A program made the translations under genes and the position numbers. Source: Chlamydia serpentis (GTDB taxonomy: Bacteria > Chlamydiota > Chlamydiia > Chlamydiales > Chlamydiaceae). Taken from it: a DNA stretch of 64,000 nt. This document shows positions 21,448 to 30,880 of the stretch, piece after piece. The stretch covers positions 682,001 through 746,000 of the forward strand of contig NZ_LT993738.1 of NCBI RefSeq assembly GCF_900239945.1, given 5' to 3'. Position 1 is the first letter of the stretch; each line of letters begins with the position of its first letter. The notes below the pieces were generated by a model. That model saw only the letters and a list, made by a program, of their open reading frames with translations. It made no database searches and was not told where the DNA came from.

Positions 21448-21909
21448 TTATATGGATTCCTTATCTACCAGAGCAAAGCTCAGCTCTGCTTCGGTCACTA
21501 ATTGTGAATCTACACGTGCCTGTGCCAAAGCTTTACCTCCTTTCGATGATATTAAAGAAAAATCTGCGTGTAAGGTAAGTACATCTCCAGGACGAACAGC
21601 TTGACGAAACTTAGCTTTTTGTATCCCTAAAAACAATGCTATACGCTTACTTTTATCATTTTCTAGAACTAAGCCTAGCAAGACACCAGCGGCCTGCGCT
21701 AAGGCTTCTAATATCAAGACTCCGGGCATAATAGGCGCATTAGGAAAATGCCCCATAAAAAAAGGCTCATTTATTGTGACATTTTTCTGTGCCGTAATAC
21801 TAAGCTTATCGATGTCATAAGATAAAACCTTATCCACCAACAAAAAAGGATATCTGTGGGGAAGCAAGTCTAGTAATTCACGTAATTTTATGACAGAGGG
21901 TGGATTCAT
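21448..21909 (-). CDS. fabZ: 3-hydroxyacyl-ACP dehydratase FabZ
   Basis: FabZ dehydrates 3-hydroxyacyl-ACP in fatty acid elongation and shares its substrate with LpxA. The 153-residue hot-dog protein has [14 protein letters not shown] and [20 protein letters not shown], with the catalytic histidine and glutamate. It stands between lpxC and lpxA, a placement that links membrane and lipid A supply. Confidence 0.96.
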   Translation of the reverse strand: MNPPSVIKLRELLDLLPHRYPFLLVDKVLSYDIDKLSITAQKNVTINEPFFMGHFPNAPIMPGVLILEALAQAAGVLLGLVLENDKSKRIALFLGIQKAKFRQAVRPGDVLTLHADFSLISSKGGKALAQARVDSQLVTEAELSFALVDKESI

Positions 21910-21920
21910 CTATTTCTTCT

Positions 21921-22769
21921 TTATAATTCTAATGCTTCTAAAATTTTCTTACCAAAAGCAATATTGGAAGAATGTCCAGAGCCAACAGCTAATACATGTG
22001 CAACAAAAGGCCTGCCCACTAAAGAAAGATCTCCAATTAAATCCAATATTTTATGCCTTACTGGCTCATCAGCAAATCTTAGTTGCCCTCTACTAATAAT
22101 ACCATCATCCTTAAAAACCACAGCATTATCCAAACACCCACCGCCAATTAATCCTCTTTCCATCAAAAAACATAACTCGTTATATAGAGCAAATGTTCTA
22201 CAAGGAGCAATTTCCTGTCGAAACGACTCTTCAGTAATTACCAAAGACTTATATTGAGTTCCTATTGTTGAGCTTTGCGGATAATGTAGCGTATAGGAAA
22301 TTTTCAGTTCATCCGAGGGAAATGCTGCTAAAAAAATGTCCTGGTATTGATAATATACAGGATACGATAGTCTAGCAATCGAAACCTTATCTTCTTGTTC
22401 ACAAATACCAGCTTCGTCAATTAAATCTATAAAGATATTCGAGCTGCCATCGCCTATAGGAATTTCTTCGCCACTACATTGTATAACTACATTATCTATA
22501 TTATTAGATCGCAATGCTGCCATAAGGTGTTCAACAGTAGCTACGACAACATTGCCTTGAGATAATGTTGTACTTCTTCCTGTATTATAGACATGATCTA
22601 GTAAGGCCGGGACTTCGTGACAATTACCTGAGGGTCCAGGCCGTTGGAAAATAACCCCGGTATTTGCTTGTGCAGGTTGCAAAGTAAGAGTAGAGGACTT
22701 CCCTAGGTGAATTCCTACTCCAGAATAGCGAACTGCTCGCTTTAACGTTCTTTGAGTTCGTTCTAACAT
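21921..22769 (-). CDS. lpxC: UDP-3-O-acyl-GlcNAc deacetylase LpxC
   Basis: LpxC is the zinc enzyme that commits the pathway to lipid A. The 282-residue protein shows the zinc ligands in VEHLMAALRSNNIDN (histidine) and HKILDLIGDLSLVG (HKxxD), plus the catalytic histidine in VGSGHSSN. Length is slightly below E. coli (305). It follows lnt by 29 bases. Confidence 0.95.
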   Translation of the reverse strand: MLERTQRTLKRAVRYSGVGIHLGKSSTLTLQPAQANTGVIFQRPGPSGNCHEVPALLDHVYNTGRSTTLSQGNVVVATVEHLMAALRSNNIDNVVIQCSGEEIPIGDGSSNIFIDLIDEAGICEQEDKVSIARLSYPVYYQYQDIFLAAFPSDELKISYTLHYPQSSTIGTQYKSLVITEESFRQEIAPCRTFALYNELCFLMERGLIGGGCLDNAVVFKDDGIISRGQLRFADEPVRHKILDLIGDLSLVGRPFVAHVLAVGSGHSSNIAFGKKILEALEL

Positions 22770-22798
22770 TTAAAAACCTGACAACGAGTCTCTGTATA

Positions 22799-24421
22799 TT
22801 ATCGAATTTCTTTTTTAGCAAGCAAGCGATATCCTAAGAATCCTCCTAGATAACTGACTGCACATAATGCAATAAAAATCATAGGGAAATCTCCAAAACA
22901 GCCATAAAGGGTTTTATAATTAAATAGAGGCAAAGAAGCTTGCAAAACTCCTGAAGGAGCTTGGGTTTGCCTAGTATCATAGGGCAGGGTCTTAAGGACT
23001 CTACCTAAAGAATCAACAACTGCTGTAACTCCAGTTTGGCAAGCCCGTACGCAAGGCATTCCAAATTCTTGATTTCTTAAAGTTCCGTGTAAGAAATGCA
23101 CTCTAGGAAGCCGTGATTGAGGATACCAACCATCGTTAGTTAGATTAACAAGGAGTTCAGCGCCTTGTTTCTTATAGGAACGCAAACGATGACCAAACGT
23201 TTCCTCGTAGCAAATAGTGACACCTATACGAGGTAGATCTGGAGCACATATGACTCCAGAACGTGTCCCAGGGAGCCTTTTATATCTAAGCAAGTACTGA
23301 GGAAATATTTTTTTACAGACTAGGGTTCCAAATTTACCTCCTGGGATATACTCTCCACCAGGGACAAGAATACGTTTATCGTAACCTATTGAAATGCCTT
23401 TTTGTGACATCAATTCTGCAGAGTTATACCAATATAAAGAGGAGTCTTTTTTTTCCCACCGCTCCAAACCAATAATTACAGAGCAATTAAAATACTGTGT
23501 AAGAGCACGTATCCAATCACTATTTGACAAAAATTCCTTGCCATCAGGCAGTGGCGCAAAAGATGCTAGTAAAGGCAAACAGTCTTGGTATGGATAGACT
23601 TGCTTATGGCTTCCAAAAGGAACAACAACTTCTGGGAAAACAAGTAAATCTATAGGTTGTTCTATTTGAGATACTATTTGTATGAGTTGCTCCCAGATTA
23701 CCGTGGGACGTTGAAGTTTGGGGCGCAGTGGGGGATGCGCGGGTTGAACAACAGCAACACAAATTTCCCTGTTATCTTGTTTAAAAATTCGCTGAAGATA
23801 TTCATAATGGACACCCCCAATCGCGTAGGGCAAAACAAGCGTAGTTAACCATAACATCCGAGCACACGGCTTTTTCAATAATAAAGCGTAAAAACTAATA
23901 TTTACTGCCACAACAACACAGCTTTGTCCTCCCCAGCCTAAAAATCCTCCAAACTGTCGCCCATAGGCACAAGCTGTCATAGGCCAACCTAGATAATCAA
24001 AGGACATTCCAGAAAAGATACCGTAAAATCTAATCATCTCAATAGCGACCCATACACCAGGAAGACTCCATAAAAGAGCTGTTTGTTTTTTACGCATAAT
24101 CGTGATCAAAAGGCAGGAAAAACCTGAGAATAAGAGGGCTAGGATACTAATTAAGACAAGCCATGCCAGATATATTAACTTGCCCACATATTGATCTGAA
24201 AGCATCCACGAAAAATGGATACCTTCTATTGTAATTGTCCAAAAAAAACATAATATAAAAAGAGTAGATAAGGATAGGGAGCGTTGTCTAAATGGTTCTA
24301 AGCCATACCAAAGTAACCCATACCCACAAGCTACTCCTACTATTGAAACGAATCGACTTAAATCTGGTTGAGCAAAAGCAAGAAGGCACCAAGAAGAAAC
24401 AAGACAAAAGATTCGTAGCAC
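22799..24421 (-). CDS. lnt: Apolipoprotein N-acyltransferase
   Basis: Lnt adds the third acyl chain to lipoproteins in the inner membrane. The 540-residue protein has about seven N-terminal membrane segments, then a nitrilase-fold domain with the catalytic triad visible: Glu in LLVFPEVVVPFG, Lys in DKRILVPGGEYIP and Cys in VTICYEETF. The start codon is GTG, with AAGGAG six bases upstream. Nearby lipoproteins Mip and the BamD/LptE-like proteins would be its substrates. Confidence 0.94.
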   Translation of the reverse strand: MLRIFCLVSSWCLLAFAQPDLSRFVSIVGVACGYGLLWYGLEPFRQRSLSLSTLFILCFFWTITIEGIHFSWMLSDQYVGKLIYLAWLVLISILALLFSGFSCLLITIMRKKQTALLWSLPGVWVAIEMIRFYGIFSGMSFDYLGWPMTACAYGRQFGGFLGWGGQSCVVVAVNISFYALLLKKPCARMLWLTTLVLPYAIGGVHYEYLQRIFKQDNREICVAVVQPAHPPLRPKLQRPTVIWEQLIQIVSQIEQPIDLLVFPEVVVPFGSHKQVYPYQDCLPLLASFAPLPDGKEFLSNSDWIRALTQYFNCSVIIGLERWEKKDSSLYWYNSAELMSQKGISIGYDKRILVPGGEYIPGGKFGTLVCKKIFPQYLLRYKRLPGTRSGVICAPDLPRIGVTICYEETFGHRLRSYKKQGAELLVNLTNDGWYPQSRLPRVHFLHGTLRNQEFGMPCVRACQTGVTAVVDSLGRVLKTLPYDTRQTQAPSGVLQASLPLFNYKTLYGCFGDFPMIFIALCAVSYLGGFLGYRLLAKKEIR

Positions 24422-24430
24422 ATTCTCTCC

Positions 24431-24952
24431 TTACTTATTCATACGAAGTCGTCCTTGACGACGTCGATCTGCTTCATCGTACCGACGTTTTTCTTCAGGA
24501 GTCTCTGGAACAATCTTATGCACAGGGCTGGGCTGATTTTGCTGATTTACAGCAACAAAGGTAAAATATGCTGAAGTAATATGACGGCGCTCCTGCTTAT
24601 AAATATTTTCTGCCCAAACTTTAACTCCCACTTCTAGCGATGTACGCCATGTTCTATTTACTGCCGCTTTGCAAATAAGATTTTCTCCCATGTATGCAGG
24701 AGCATAGAAGCGTAGAGCATCAACAAAAGCAGTGACACAAATACATTCTGTATGTCGTTCTGCAACTACTAAAGCTAGACGATCAAGCAAACTCATTAAT
24801 AATCCCCCAAACACAGTATTATTGGTATTAAGATCGTTAGGGAAAATCTTATAGACATGTCCGTCAATACAGCTAAACGAGACCGGTTTTTTCTTCAGCA
24901 TCAGAGACTCTCTTGAAAAAAGGGTATTCTTGGTTGCGATAGTATCGGTCAT
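24431..24952 (-). CDS. Hot-dog acyl-CoA thioesterase (YciA-like)
   Basis: The core resembles cytosolic acyl-CoA thioesterases: [24 protein letters not shown] matches the active-site region, and a second strand set carries VGVKVWAEN and [10 protein letters not shown] use the ATG at 24952 (173 residues); a TTG five codons upstream is possible and no good ribosome site marks either. A charged C-terminal tail ([16 protein letters not shown]) is typical of the YciA subgroup. Substrate is unknown. It ends ten bases before lnt, so it may be the first gene of the lipid operon. Confidence 0.8.
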   Translation of the reverse strand: MTDTIATKNTLFSRESLMLKKKPVSFSCIDGHVYKIFPNDLNTNNTVFGGLLMSLLDRLALVVAERHTECICVTAFVDALRFYAPAYMGENLICKAAVNRTWRTSLEVGVKVWAENIYKQERRHITSAYFTFVAVNQQNQPSPVHKIVPETPEEKRRYDEADRRRQGRLRMNK

Positions 24953-25046
24953 ATCAAAGAAAATCAAGCCATTCGCTAAGCAAGAAAAAACATTGTTTTA
25001 TTTGTTAGCGTTCTCAAATGTCTAATTGTTTTTCTTCCCCTATTAA

Positions 25047-25796
25047 TCATAGTTCCATAAAAGGATTGTTCACTTGTGAAAATCCAGTGCCCTTTTGTCT
25101 ATGTTTTATTTCGTGACGAATAGAAAAAAGAAGATCAGAATCAAAATCCATTTTTGATGCCCACTGGAGATAAGCAAGGGGAATTTCTGAAAAACATCGT
25201 CCCTTATGTTTTCCTAAAGGCATGTATTTCATTTTAATAGGCTTAGCTAAAACTTGTTTTAATTGTTCTAGGGTTCGGAAACGTTTACAGAGATGTTTAA
25301 AAATATTAATATTGATTTCTACATCTTTTCTTGCACGATGATTGCCATCATAGGGAACATTGAAATGCACTGCTAGAGACTCTAAAGAATTGTTAGGGCT
25401 GTCTCCATATTCTTTTGCCAACCGGAGTGTATCAATAATGGTATATTTAGATAGAAAAGTCTCCCCGATTCTTTCCATTTCTTGAGAAAGAACCTGTAAA
25501 TCAAAGCCTACACTGTGTCCTACAATGTAGTCGCCTTCTTTAAAAAATGCTTTAATTTGAGGAAAGATCTCAGCAAGTTTAGGCTGGTCTTTCAACATAG
25601 CATTAGAAATATGGTGTACTCTCTCTGATTCCGCCGACACAACACGTTCGGGATTAATTAAAAATTCTATTGAACTAATTATGCTGTCGAAAGTGAAGCG
25701 AACTGCAGCAATTTCAATAATACGATCCTTTTTTACATCTAGACCTGTCATTTCACAATCTAGGCAAGTAAAAACCGTATCTTTTAATAAAGTCAT
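25047..25796 (-). CDS. dnaQ: DnaQ-like 3'-5' exonuclease with C-terminal DUF3820-like domain
   Basis: Residues 1-175 form a DEDDh exonuclease: Exo I LDCEMTGLD, Exo II HSVGFDLQVL and Exo III with HRARKDVEIN. The C-terminal part (about 188-235: MPLGKHKGRCFSEIPLAYLQW) matches the small domain often called DUF3820, found fused to such exonucleases. The 249-residue protein is annotated as the DNA polymerase III epsilon subunit in chlamydiae; proofreading for dnaE (34279) is the expected role, but an epsilon-type clamp-binding segment is not obvious. Confidence 0.85.
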   Translation of the reverse strand: MTLLKDTVFTCLDCEMTGLDVKKDRIIEIAAVRFTFDSIISSIEFLINPERVVSAESERVHHISNAMLKDQPKLAEIFPQIKAFFKEGDYIVGHSVGFDLQVLSQEMERIGETFLSKYTIIDTLRLAKEYGDSPNNSLESLAVHFNVPYDGNHRARKDVEININIFKHLCKRFRTLEQLKQVLAKPIKMKYMPLGKHKGRCFSEIPLAYLQWASKMDFDSDLLFSIRHEIKHRQKGTGFSQVNNPFMEL

Positions 25797-25981
25797 AATT
25801 TTCTTCTACTTCCTCTATATTTGTTTTGACTCCCCTCTATTTACTGGAGAGGGATTTTTATTATGGTTAATATTTTTATTGAATTTCCTATGCGATTTTT
25901 TGCCAACGGATATGTTTTTCCTTTGCAAATAGGTGGTGAGCCTATTCGAAATAAGTTGTGCTATTATTATAATCCTATGCC

Positions 25982-26452
25982 TCATTCTAGGATGTTGGCA
26001 TATGACGATATTGCTGAGAATAATAGTTGAGGCCCCTTTATAGTAATTTCTCTTTCAAAGCTTGGCAACACTGTGATGTAGATGTTTATTACTTCACGAA
26101 ATTGCGGTACAGGAATCCGATCAGCCCACTCAATACACAAGACATCGTTTTCTTCTGTGTCTTGGAAAATATAGCCCTGATTTTCCTTATCAATCCGATA
26201 AAGATCGTAGTGAAAGAACCTTCGCGACTGGTTACCATAAACATGTAGCATAGAGAACGAAGGACTAGCGACTTCTTCTGCAACAGCATCTCCAAGATAC
26301 CCAGAGACCACACCACGCACAAACTCTGTCTTACCTGCTCCATAATCACCAAATAGAAGCAAAACAACTCCTGGGGAAAGAACCTCTCCTAATAGAGCTC
26401 CTAATAACACAGTATCTTGAGAAGAATGGCTTATTCGTCTGTATCTACCCAT
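25982..26452 (-). CDS. tsaE: TsaE, tRNA threonylcarbamoyladenosine ATPase
   Basis: TsaE is the ATPase that resets the TsaB-TsaD complex in t6A tRNA modification. The 156-residue protein has a P-loop GDYGAGKT (about residues 35-42), ASPSFSMLHVY and HYDLYRID, all family marks, then an EWADR motif. Its start overlaps the upstream gene by 22 bases. Confidence 0.92.
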   Translation of the reverse strand: MGRYRRISHSSQDTVLLGALLGEVLSPGVVLLLFGDYGAGKTEFVRGVVSGYLGDAVAEEVASPSFSMLHVYGNQSRRFFHYDLYRIDKENQGYIFQDTEENDVLCIEWADRIPVPQFREVINIYITVLPSFEREITIKGPQLLFSAISSYANILE

Positions 26453-27147
26453 TGACTAATATACACATGAAAAGCTGTATCGTCTGCTAAAGTTTCTATA
26501 AATGCTGCAATTTTATCTTCCACTAATGCATCCTGCAACAGAGAAAGGAAAGAACTTTCTAATTGAAATTTAGTTTGATTCTGTACTTCTTCCAAAGTCA
26601 TAGGTCGCAAATAGCCAGAGACAAAGTCCTCTAAAAGGGAGGGCAAGCTATGGAACAATTTACCTGTAATGGCTGAAGCAAAGACAGTTTTTATAATAGG
26701 TTCTTTTGGAGGGACCGCGTACTCTTTTATCACATTAGGATCTTCAGAAACAAGAAACCGCTTGATTCGCACTCCACCTTGCTTCTCCACATTTTGAGGG
26801 CATGAAGAGAGCCAGTCATAAATTGCGTCTTGAGGGTTAGCGTACACGTTGTCAGCGAATACTTTACCAGTAAATGGGCAAATATAAATACGCTTGGTAT
26901 GCTCATTTACTTGAGGTTTCTCTGAGGAAATTCGAATTTCTGTTTCGCGCCAAACCTTTTTATCTTGTTCAAGAATACGCACTGCGTCTTCTGGAGTTTT
27001 AAAAATTATCTTGTCGCGAACAAAAACCACAGGACGAAGGCTTAAAACCTGTTCAAGATAAAAAAGATATGTTGCCAACAATTCCGGTTTTTTTTGTTTC
27101 CCCAAAAACTGCAAAAGTTTCTGCTTGACTGCTCCAGAAATATCCAT
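26431..27147 (-). CDS. Conserved chlamydial hypothetical (CT538-type, DUF2709-like)
   Basis: The location between tRNA-Leu/trxA and tsaE corresponds to CT538. The 238-residue soluble protein shows two related segments, YICPFTGKVFADNVYANPQD (about 106-125) and VFASAITGKLFHSLPSLLED (about 171-190), which look like an internal duplication around a TGK-[VL]-F core. No catalytic motif, signal peptide or membrane segment is visible. Overlap with tsaE implies co-expression. Function unknown. Confidence 0.72.
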   Translation of the reverse strand: MDISGAVKQKLLQFLGKQKKPELLATYLFYLEQVLSLRPVVFVRDKIIFKTPEDAVRILEQDKKVWRETEIRISSEKPQVNEHTKRIYICPFTGKVFADNVYANPQDAIYDWLSSCPQNVEKQGGVRIKRFLVSEDPNVIKEYAVPPKEPIIKTVFASAITGKLFHSLPSLLEDFVSGYLRPMTLEEVQNQTKFQLESSFLSLLQDALVEDKIAAFIETLADDTAFHVYISQWVDTDE

Positions 27148-27323
27148 GTCTATCCTTTCTCAGTTAATGACTTAACGTGTTCAAGCAAACCACTCATAAA
27201 AGGAATGCAACCGAGCACGAGTTGCCTTAGCCGAAGTTAAATCAGGAATATTATCAGAGCAGAGAATTATGTTGAACATAAAGGTCACAACAATGCGTAT
27301 TGAAAAAAATGATGTCCTGTTCT

Positions 27324-27351
27324 TTGTTTTTTATTATCTATAGTCTACAAT
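27324..27351 (+). promoter_or_regulatory. Candidate sigma-66 promoter for tRNA-Leu and trxA
   Basis: TTGTTT and TACAAT are separated by 16 bases, with the tRNA starting 11 bases after the -10 box. Position fits a tRNA promoter; the -35 box is imperfect. Confidence 0.45.
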
Positions 27352-27361
27352 TTCATGAAAT

Positions 27362-27445
27362 GCAGCTATGGCGAAATTGGTAGACGCGCTAGATTCAGGT
27401 TCTAGTGAGCTGATGCTCATGGAAGTTCAAGTCTTCTTAGCTGCA
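27362..27445 (+). tRNA. tRNA-Leu (anticodon CAG)
   Basis: The 84-base cloverleaf begins GCAGCTA and closes TAGCTGC with discriminator A. The anticodon arm CTAGATTCAGGTTCTAG gives CAG. A variable arm (GAGCTGATGCTC) and T-arm with TTCAAGT follow. CCA is not encoded. trxA starts 37 bases downstream on the same strand. Confidence 0.92.
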
Positions 27446-27482
27446 GGAAAATACCAGGGACAATAATTCGAGAAGGAAACTT

Positions 27483-27791
27483 ATGGTAAAAATCATATCA
27501 AGTGAAAATTTTGACTCTTTTATTGCATCGGGACTTGTTCTCGTTGATTTCTTTGCAGAATGGTGTGGTCCCTGTCGGATGCTCACCCCTGTATTAGAAA
27601 ATCTTGCTATGGAACTTCCTCATATCACTATTGGGAAAATTAATATTGATGAGAACAGCGCCCCTGCAGAAAAGTATGAAGTAACCTCAATTCCTACTTT
27701 GATTCTTTTTAAGGATGGGAAAGAGGTAAATCGAGTAGTAGGTCTTAAAGATAAAGAATTTCTAACGAAACTTATTAATAGCCACGCTTAA
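27483..27791 (+). CDS. trxA: Thioredoxin
   Basis: TrxA keeps cytosolic protein thiols reduced with thioredoxin reductase. The 102-residue protein has the redox motif WCGPCR and the cis-proline loop SIPTLILFKDG. The ribosome site is AGAAGGAAA just before the ATG. It follows tRNA-Leu and may be read from the same transcript. Confidence 0.95.
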   Translation: MVKIISSENFDSFIASGLVLVDFFAEWCGPCRMLTPVLENLAMELPHITIGKINIDENSAPAEKYEVTSIPTLILFKDGKEVNRVVGLKDKEFLTKLINSHA

Positions 27792-27807
27792 AAGTCTACA
27801 TTATTTT

Positions 27808-27828
27808 CCCACGACATACAGTCGTGGG
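27808..27828 (+). terminator. Hairpin between trxA and trmL, possible terminator
   Basis: An eight-base GC-rich stem CCCACGAC/GTCGTGGG with a five-base loop lies between the convergent genes. The following TTTCC is a short U-run, so it may end trxA; the other strand lacks a U-run. Confidence 0.55.
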
Positions 27829-27832
27829 TTTC

Positions 27833-28291
27833 CTAACATTGTAATTTCAATGAGTCTTGTCTTACTACTTCGTATAAAATAATCCCTACGCTAGTGGCCA
27901 AATTTAAAGAACGAATCCTAGGGTGCATAGGGATACGAAAGCAGTTCTTATAATATTTTTTTATAGTCTCTTCGGGCAATCCTTTAGATTCCGATCCGAA
28001 AACATATGTTCCCAAATAGGGCAATGCTGCCTCAGTATAAAGCGCGGATCCCTTTGTAGAAAGGCAAAAAATATAATCTTCGGGGATATCTTTTAGAGCT
28101 TCTTCTAGAGAATCGACTACTGTTAATTGGACTTTTCCCCAGTAGTCCATTCCTGCACGCTTTACGAATTTATCAAGTAAAGAAAAACCGAGGGGCCGAA
28201 CCAAAACAAGTTCAGCGCCTAGGGCTACGCAAGTTCTGCCGATATTCCCAGTATTTTGTGGAATATCGGGACAGTAAAGAACTACCCTCAT
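27833..28291 (-). CDS. trmL: tRNA (cytidine34-2'-O)-methyltransferase TrmL-like (SpoU)
   Basis: This SPOUT methyltransferase methylates the wobble ribose of leucine tRNAs in E. coli. The 152-residue protein begins MRVVLYCPDIPQNTGNIGRT (motif 1), has FGSESKGLPEE (motif 2) and IRSLNLATSVGIILYE (motif 3, the knot). Length fits TrmL. Start and the mip stop share an ATGA overlap. Confidence 0.9.
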   Translation of the reverse strand: MRVVLYCPDIPQNTGNIGRTCVALGAELVLVRPLGFSLLDKFVKRAGMDYWGKVQLTVVDSLEEALKDIPEDYIFCLSTKGSALYTEAALPYLGTYVFGSESKGLPEETIKKYYKNCFRIPMHPRIRSLNLATSVGIILYEVVRQDSLKLQC

Positions 28292-29055
28292 TCACCTTGA
28301 GTTCCTTCTTGCACAACAGCAGCAACTTCATCTGCTGAAGCCTGAACTAAACTAATTTCAAAAATCAACAAAGAATTTGGAGGTAATTGTCCTGCAGTTC
28401 CATAAGCAAGATCAGGATGAATGTAAAGTACTCGAGTTTCTCCTTCTTTCATGCCTTGCATACCTAAAGCAAAGCCAGGAATTGTCTGATTTAAAGGAAG
28501 CAGTATAGGCTCGTTGTTTCCTTCCGAACTACTAAATACTTGGCCATTGATGAATGAACCCTTATAGTGAAGTAAAGCTGCAGGTTTTCCAGAAAGAACT
28601 TTGCCTACACCTTCCTTAATAATTTTGTATTGCAATTTATTGGGTTGAACCTCAACAACGCCCTCATTCTTACTGTTTTCTTTTAAAAATTTTTCCGCTA
28701 GTGAAAGATTTTCTTTTGATTTTTTTTCAAAAATTAACTTTTGCACTTCTGTCATTTTTTCTTCATACTCTACTTCTGTTAAAGGAGCACTCTTACAAAT
28801 TAATTCTGCCTGTAATCCCTTTGCGACTTCTGCAATATCAAAAAAAACATCTTCTGACTTACGCAATTGCCTAGCTAATAAATGACCAAATGTTCTTGAT
28901 AATTTCTGATTATCAGACAATTCCATTTCCTGACTCTCTTTATGTTCCACTTGAGGTTCTTCATTCTTGTCTTTGTCATTGGAACGTACATCACAAGAAA
29001 CGATAGAGAATGCCACAGCTAATGTTGCCAAAACTAAATTCCACCGTCTGTTCAT
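28288..29055 (-). CDS. mip: Mip-like FKBP-type peptidyl-prolyl isomerase lipoprotein
   Basis: Mip is a chlamydial lipoprotein with prolyl isomerase activity, exposed on or near the envelope and able to stimulate host cells. The 255-residue protein has a lipobox near residues 17-21 (SIVSC) after a short signal peptide, an N-terminal helical dimerisation region, and a C-terminal FKBP domain (about 150-240) with LHYKGSFINGQVF, PGFALGMQGMKEGE and the aromatic pocket motif LAYG. It overlaps trmL by four bases. Confidence 0.93.
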   Translation of the reverse strand: MNRRWNLVLATLAVAFSIVSCDVRSNDKDKNEEPQVEHKESQEMELSDNQKLSRTFGHLLARQLRKSEDVFFDIAEVAKGLQAELICKSAPLTEVEYEEKMTEVQKLIFEKKSKENLSLAEKFLKENSKNEGVVEVQPNKLQYKIIKEGVGKVLSGKPAALLHYKGSFINGQVFSSSEGNNEPILLPLNQTIPGFALGMQGMKEGETRVLYIHPDLAYGTAGQLPPNSLLIFEISLVQASADEVAAVVQEGTQGE

Positions 29056-29125
29056 CTTTCTTCTCCTATCTTTGATCGTAAAGCAATGCTGTATTGCTAT
29101 ATACCCGAAGTGACTATAAATTATA

Positions 29126-30880
29126 TCAAAAAGCTACCTTAATACTTAGTTCTTTTAATTGCGAAGACATAATTTCTGAAGGAGCATCCATCATAAGATC
29201 TGCCGCCCTTTGTGTTTTAGGGAACGCAATTACTTCACGGATACTCTCTGCAGCGGTTAAGACCATAATCAGACGATCTAATCCTAGGGCAATTCCTAAA
29301 TGCGGAGGAGTTCCAAAACTTAAAGCCTCTATGAAAAATCCAAATTTTTCCTGAATGCTTTTAGGATCCATTTTTAAAATTGTAAAGATTTTACTTTGCA
29401 ATTCTGGACTATGAATCCTTTGCGATCCTGATGCAATTTCATATCCATTGAGGACTAAATCATAACTTGAGGATCGTACTGCTAAAGGATCGGTCTCTAG
29501 CAAAAGAATATCCTCTTCCAGAGGAGCTGTAAACGGATGATGTTCCGCCACAAAATTGCCATTATCTAAAGAAAAAAGAGGGAAATCTGTGATCCAAACA
29601 AAACTAAATTGATCATCACTATACAATTTGCGTTCTTTGGCAATCAACCTACGTAAATGATCTAAAGATTGGTTAGCAACTGATTCAGGAGCTGCTATCA
29701 AGAGCAAAATATCCTGGTCTTGAGCTTCGAAATAAGCAAACATTTCATTAAAAACTTCTTCTGCCATAAATTTAGCAATATTTGAAGCTACTTGTCCTTC
29801 CTGTTTTTTAATCCAGACCAGGCCCATAGCACCATAACGTTTTATGAATTCAGTATAACCATCAAGTTGTTTACGAGACATATTTGCCCCACCAGGAACA
29901 CAAAAACCTTTCACAATGCCTCCTTGAGCCAACTGATCTAGGAAAATAGAAAACGACGATTGCTCTGCATATTGTCGACAATCTCTCAGTTTAAGATCAA
30001 ATCTTAGGTCTGGTTTATCTGTGCCATAGGCATCTTTAGCTTCTTGATAAGTCATTCTAGCTAAAGGCAATGAGATATTTATGCCCTGTGTAGCAAACAA
30101 TGTAGAGACTAATTTTTCTATAATAGGGAATAGGTCCTCAGAATTCCCAAAGCTCATTTCAATATCTATTTGGGAAAACTCAGGCTGACGGTCTGCTCGC
30201 AAATCTTCATCTCTAAAACAAGTCGCTATTTGGAAATAACGATCTAACCCCCCAACCATTAGAAGTTGCTTGAAAAGCTGTGGAGACTGGGGTAGAGCGT
30301 AAAATTTTCCAGGGTAAATTCTAGATGGCACAAGATAATCTCTAGCCCCTTCAGGGGTCGACTTGCCCAATATAGGAGTCACAACTTCGATGAATCCTTC
30401 TGCATCCATATAATTACGACAGGCAAGCATCACCTCATGACGACAAATCAATTTCTTAAGAATATCTCCACGACGCATATCTAGATAGCGATACTCTAAA
30501 CGCAATTCTTCATTAACATTAATGTGATCATCCGAAATAGAGAAAGGCAAATTTTGAGATTTAGACAATACCTCAAAGCTTTCAACTTCAACCTCGATGT
30601 TTCCTGTGGCTAAATTAGGATTTTCCATACCCGGAAGACGGGCACATACTTTTCCACATATAGAAAGAACCCATTCAGCACGCACTACGTCTAAATGTTG
30701 GTGTAATCCTGGCTGTTCATCTTCGCGACACACAATCTGCGTAATTCCAAAACGATCTCGTAAATCTATAAAGACAACACCTCCATGATTACGATAACGA
30801 TGCACCCACCCTGACAACTGAACATTCGAGCCTAGATGACTCGTTGTCAATTCATTACAATGATGCGTTCTGTATTTCAT
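29126..30880 (-). CDS. aspS: Aspartyl-tRNA synthetase
   Basis: This class II synthetase charges tRNA-Asp. The 584-residue bacterial-type protein has the N-terminal OB fold (VQLSGWVHRYRNHGGVVFIDLRDR), motif 2 (FRDEDLRADRQPEFSQIDIE) and motif 3 (GIALGLDRLIMVL), with the GAD insertion typical of bacterial AspRS. Its start overlaps hisS by 26 bases. Chlamydiae usually use a GatCAB route for Asn/Gln, so this enzyme may be non-discriminating; the sequence alone does not settle that. Confidence 0.95.
   Translation of the reverse strand: MKYRTHHCNELTTSHLGSNVQLSGWVHRYRNHGGVVFIDLRDRFGITQIVCREDEQPGLHQHLDVVRAEWVLSICGKVCARLPGMENPNLATGNIEVEVESFEVLSKSQNLPFSISDDHINVNEELRLEYRYLDMRRGDILKKLICRHEVMLACRNYMDAEGFIEVVTPILGKSTPEGARDYLVPSRIYPGKFYALPQSPQLFKQLLMVGGLDRYFQIATCFRDEDLRADRQPEFSQIDIEMSFGNSEDLFPIIEKLVSTLFATQGINISLPLARMTYQEAKDAYGTDKPDLRFDLKLRDCRQYAEQSSFSIFLDQLAQGGIVKGFCVPGGANMSRKQLDGYTEFIKRYGAMGLVWIKKQEGQVASNIAKFMAEEVFNEMFAYFEAQDQDILLLIAAPESVANQSLDHLRRLIAKERKLYSDDQFSFVWITDFPLFSLDNGNFVAEHHPFTAPLEEDILLLETDPLAVRSSSYDLVLNGYEIASGSQRIHSPELQSKIFTILKMDPKSIQEKFGFFIEALSFGTPPHLGIALGLDRLIMVLTAAESIREVIAFPKTQRAADLMMDAPSEIMSSQLKELSIKVAF

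Noticed and set aside
24292..24564. 90-codon plus-strand frame across the lnt/thioesterase junction
   Set aside because: It lies antisense to two conserved genes and has no ribosome site.
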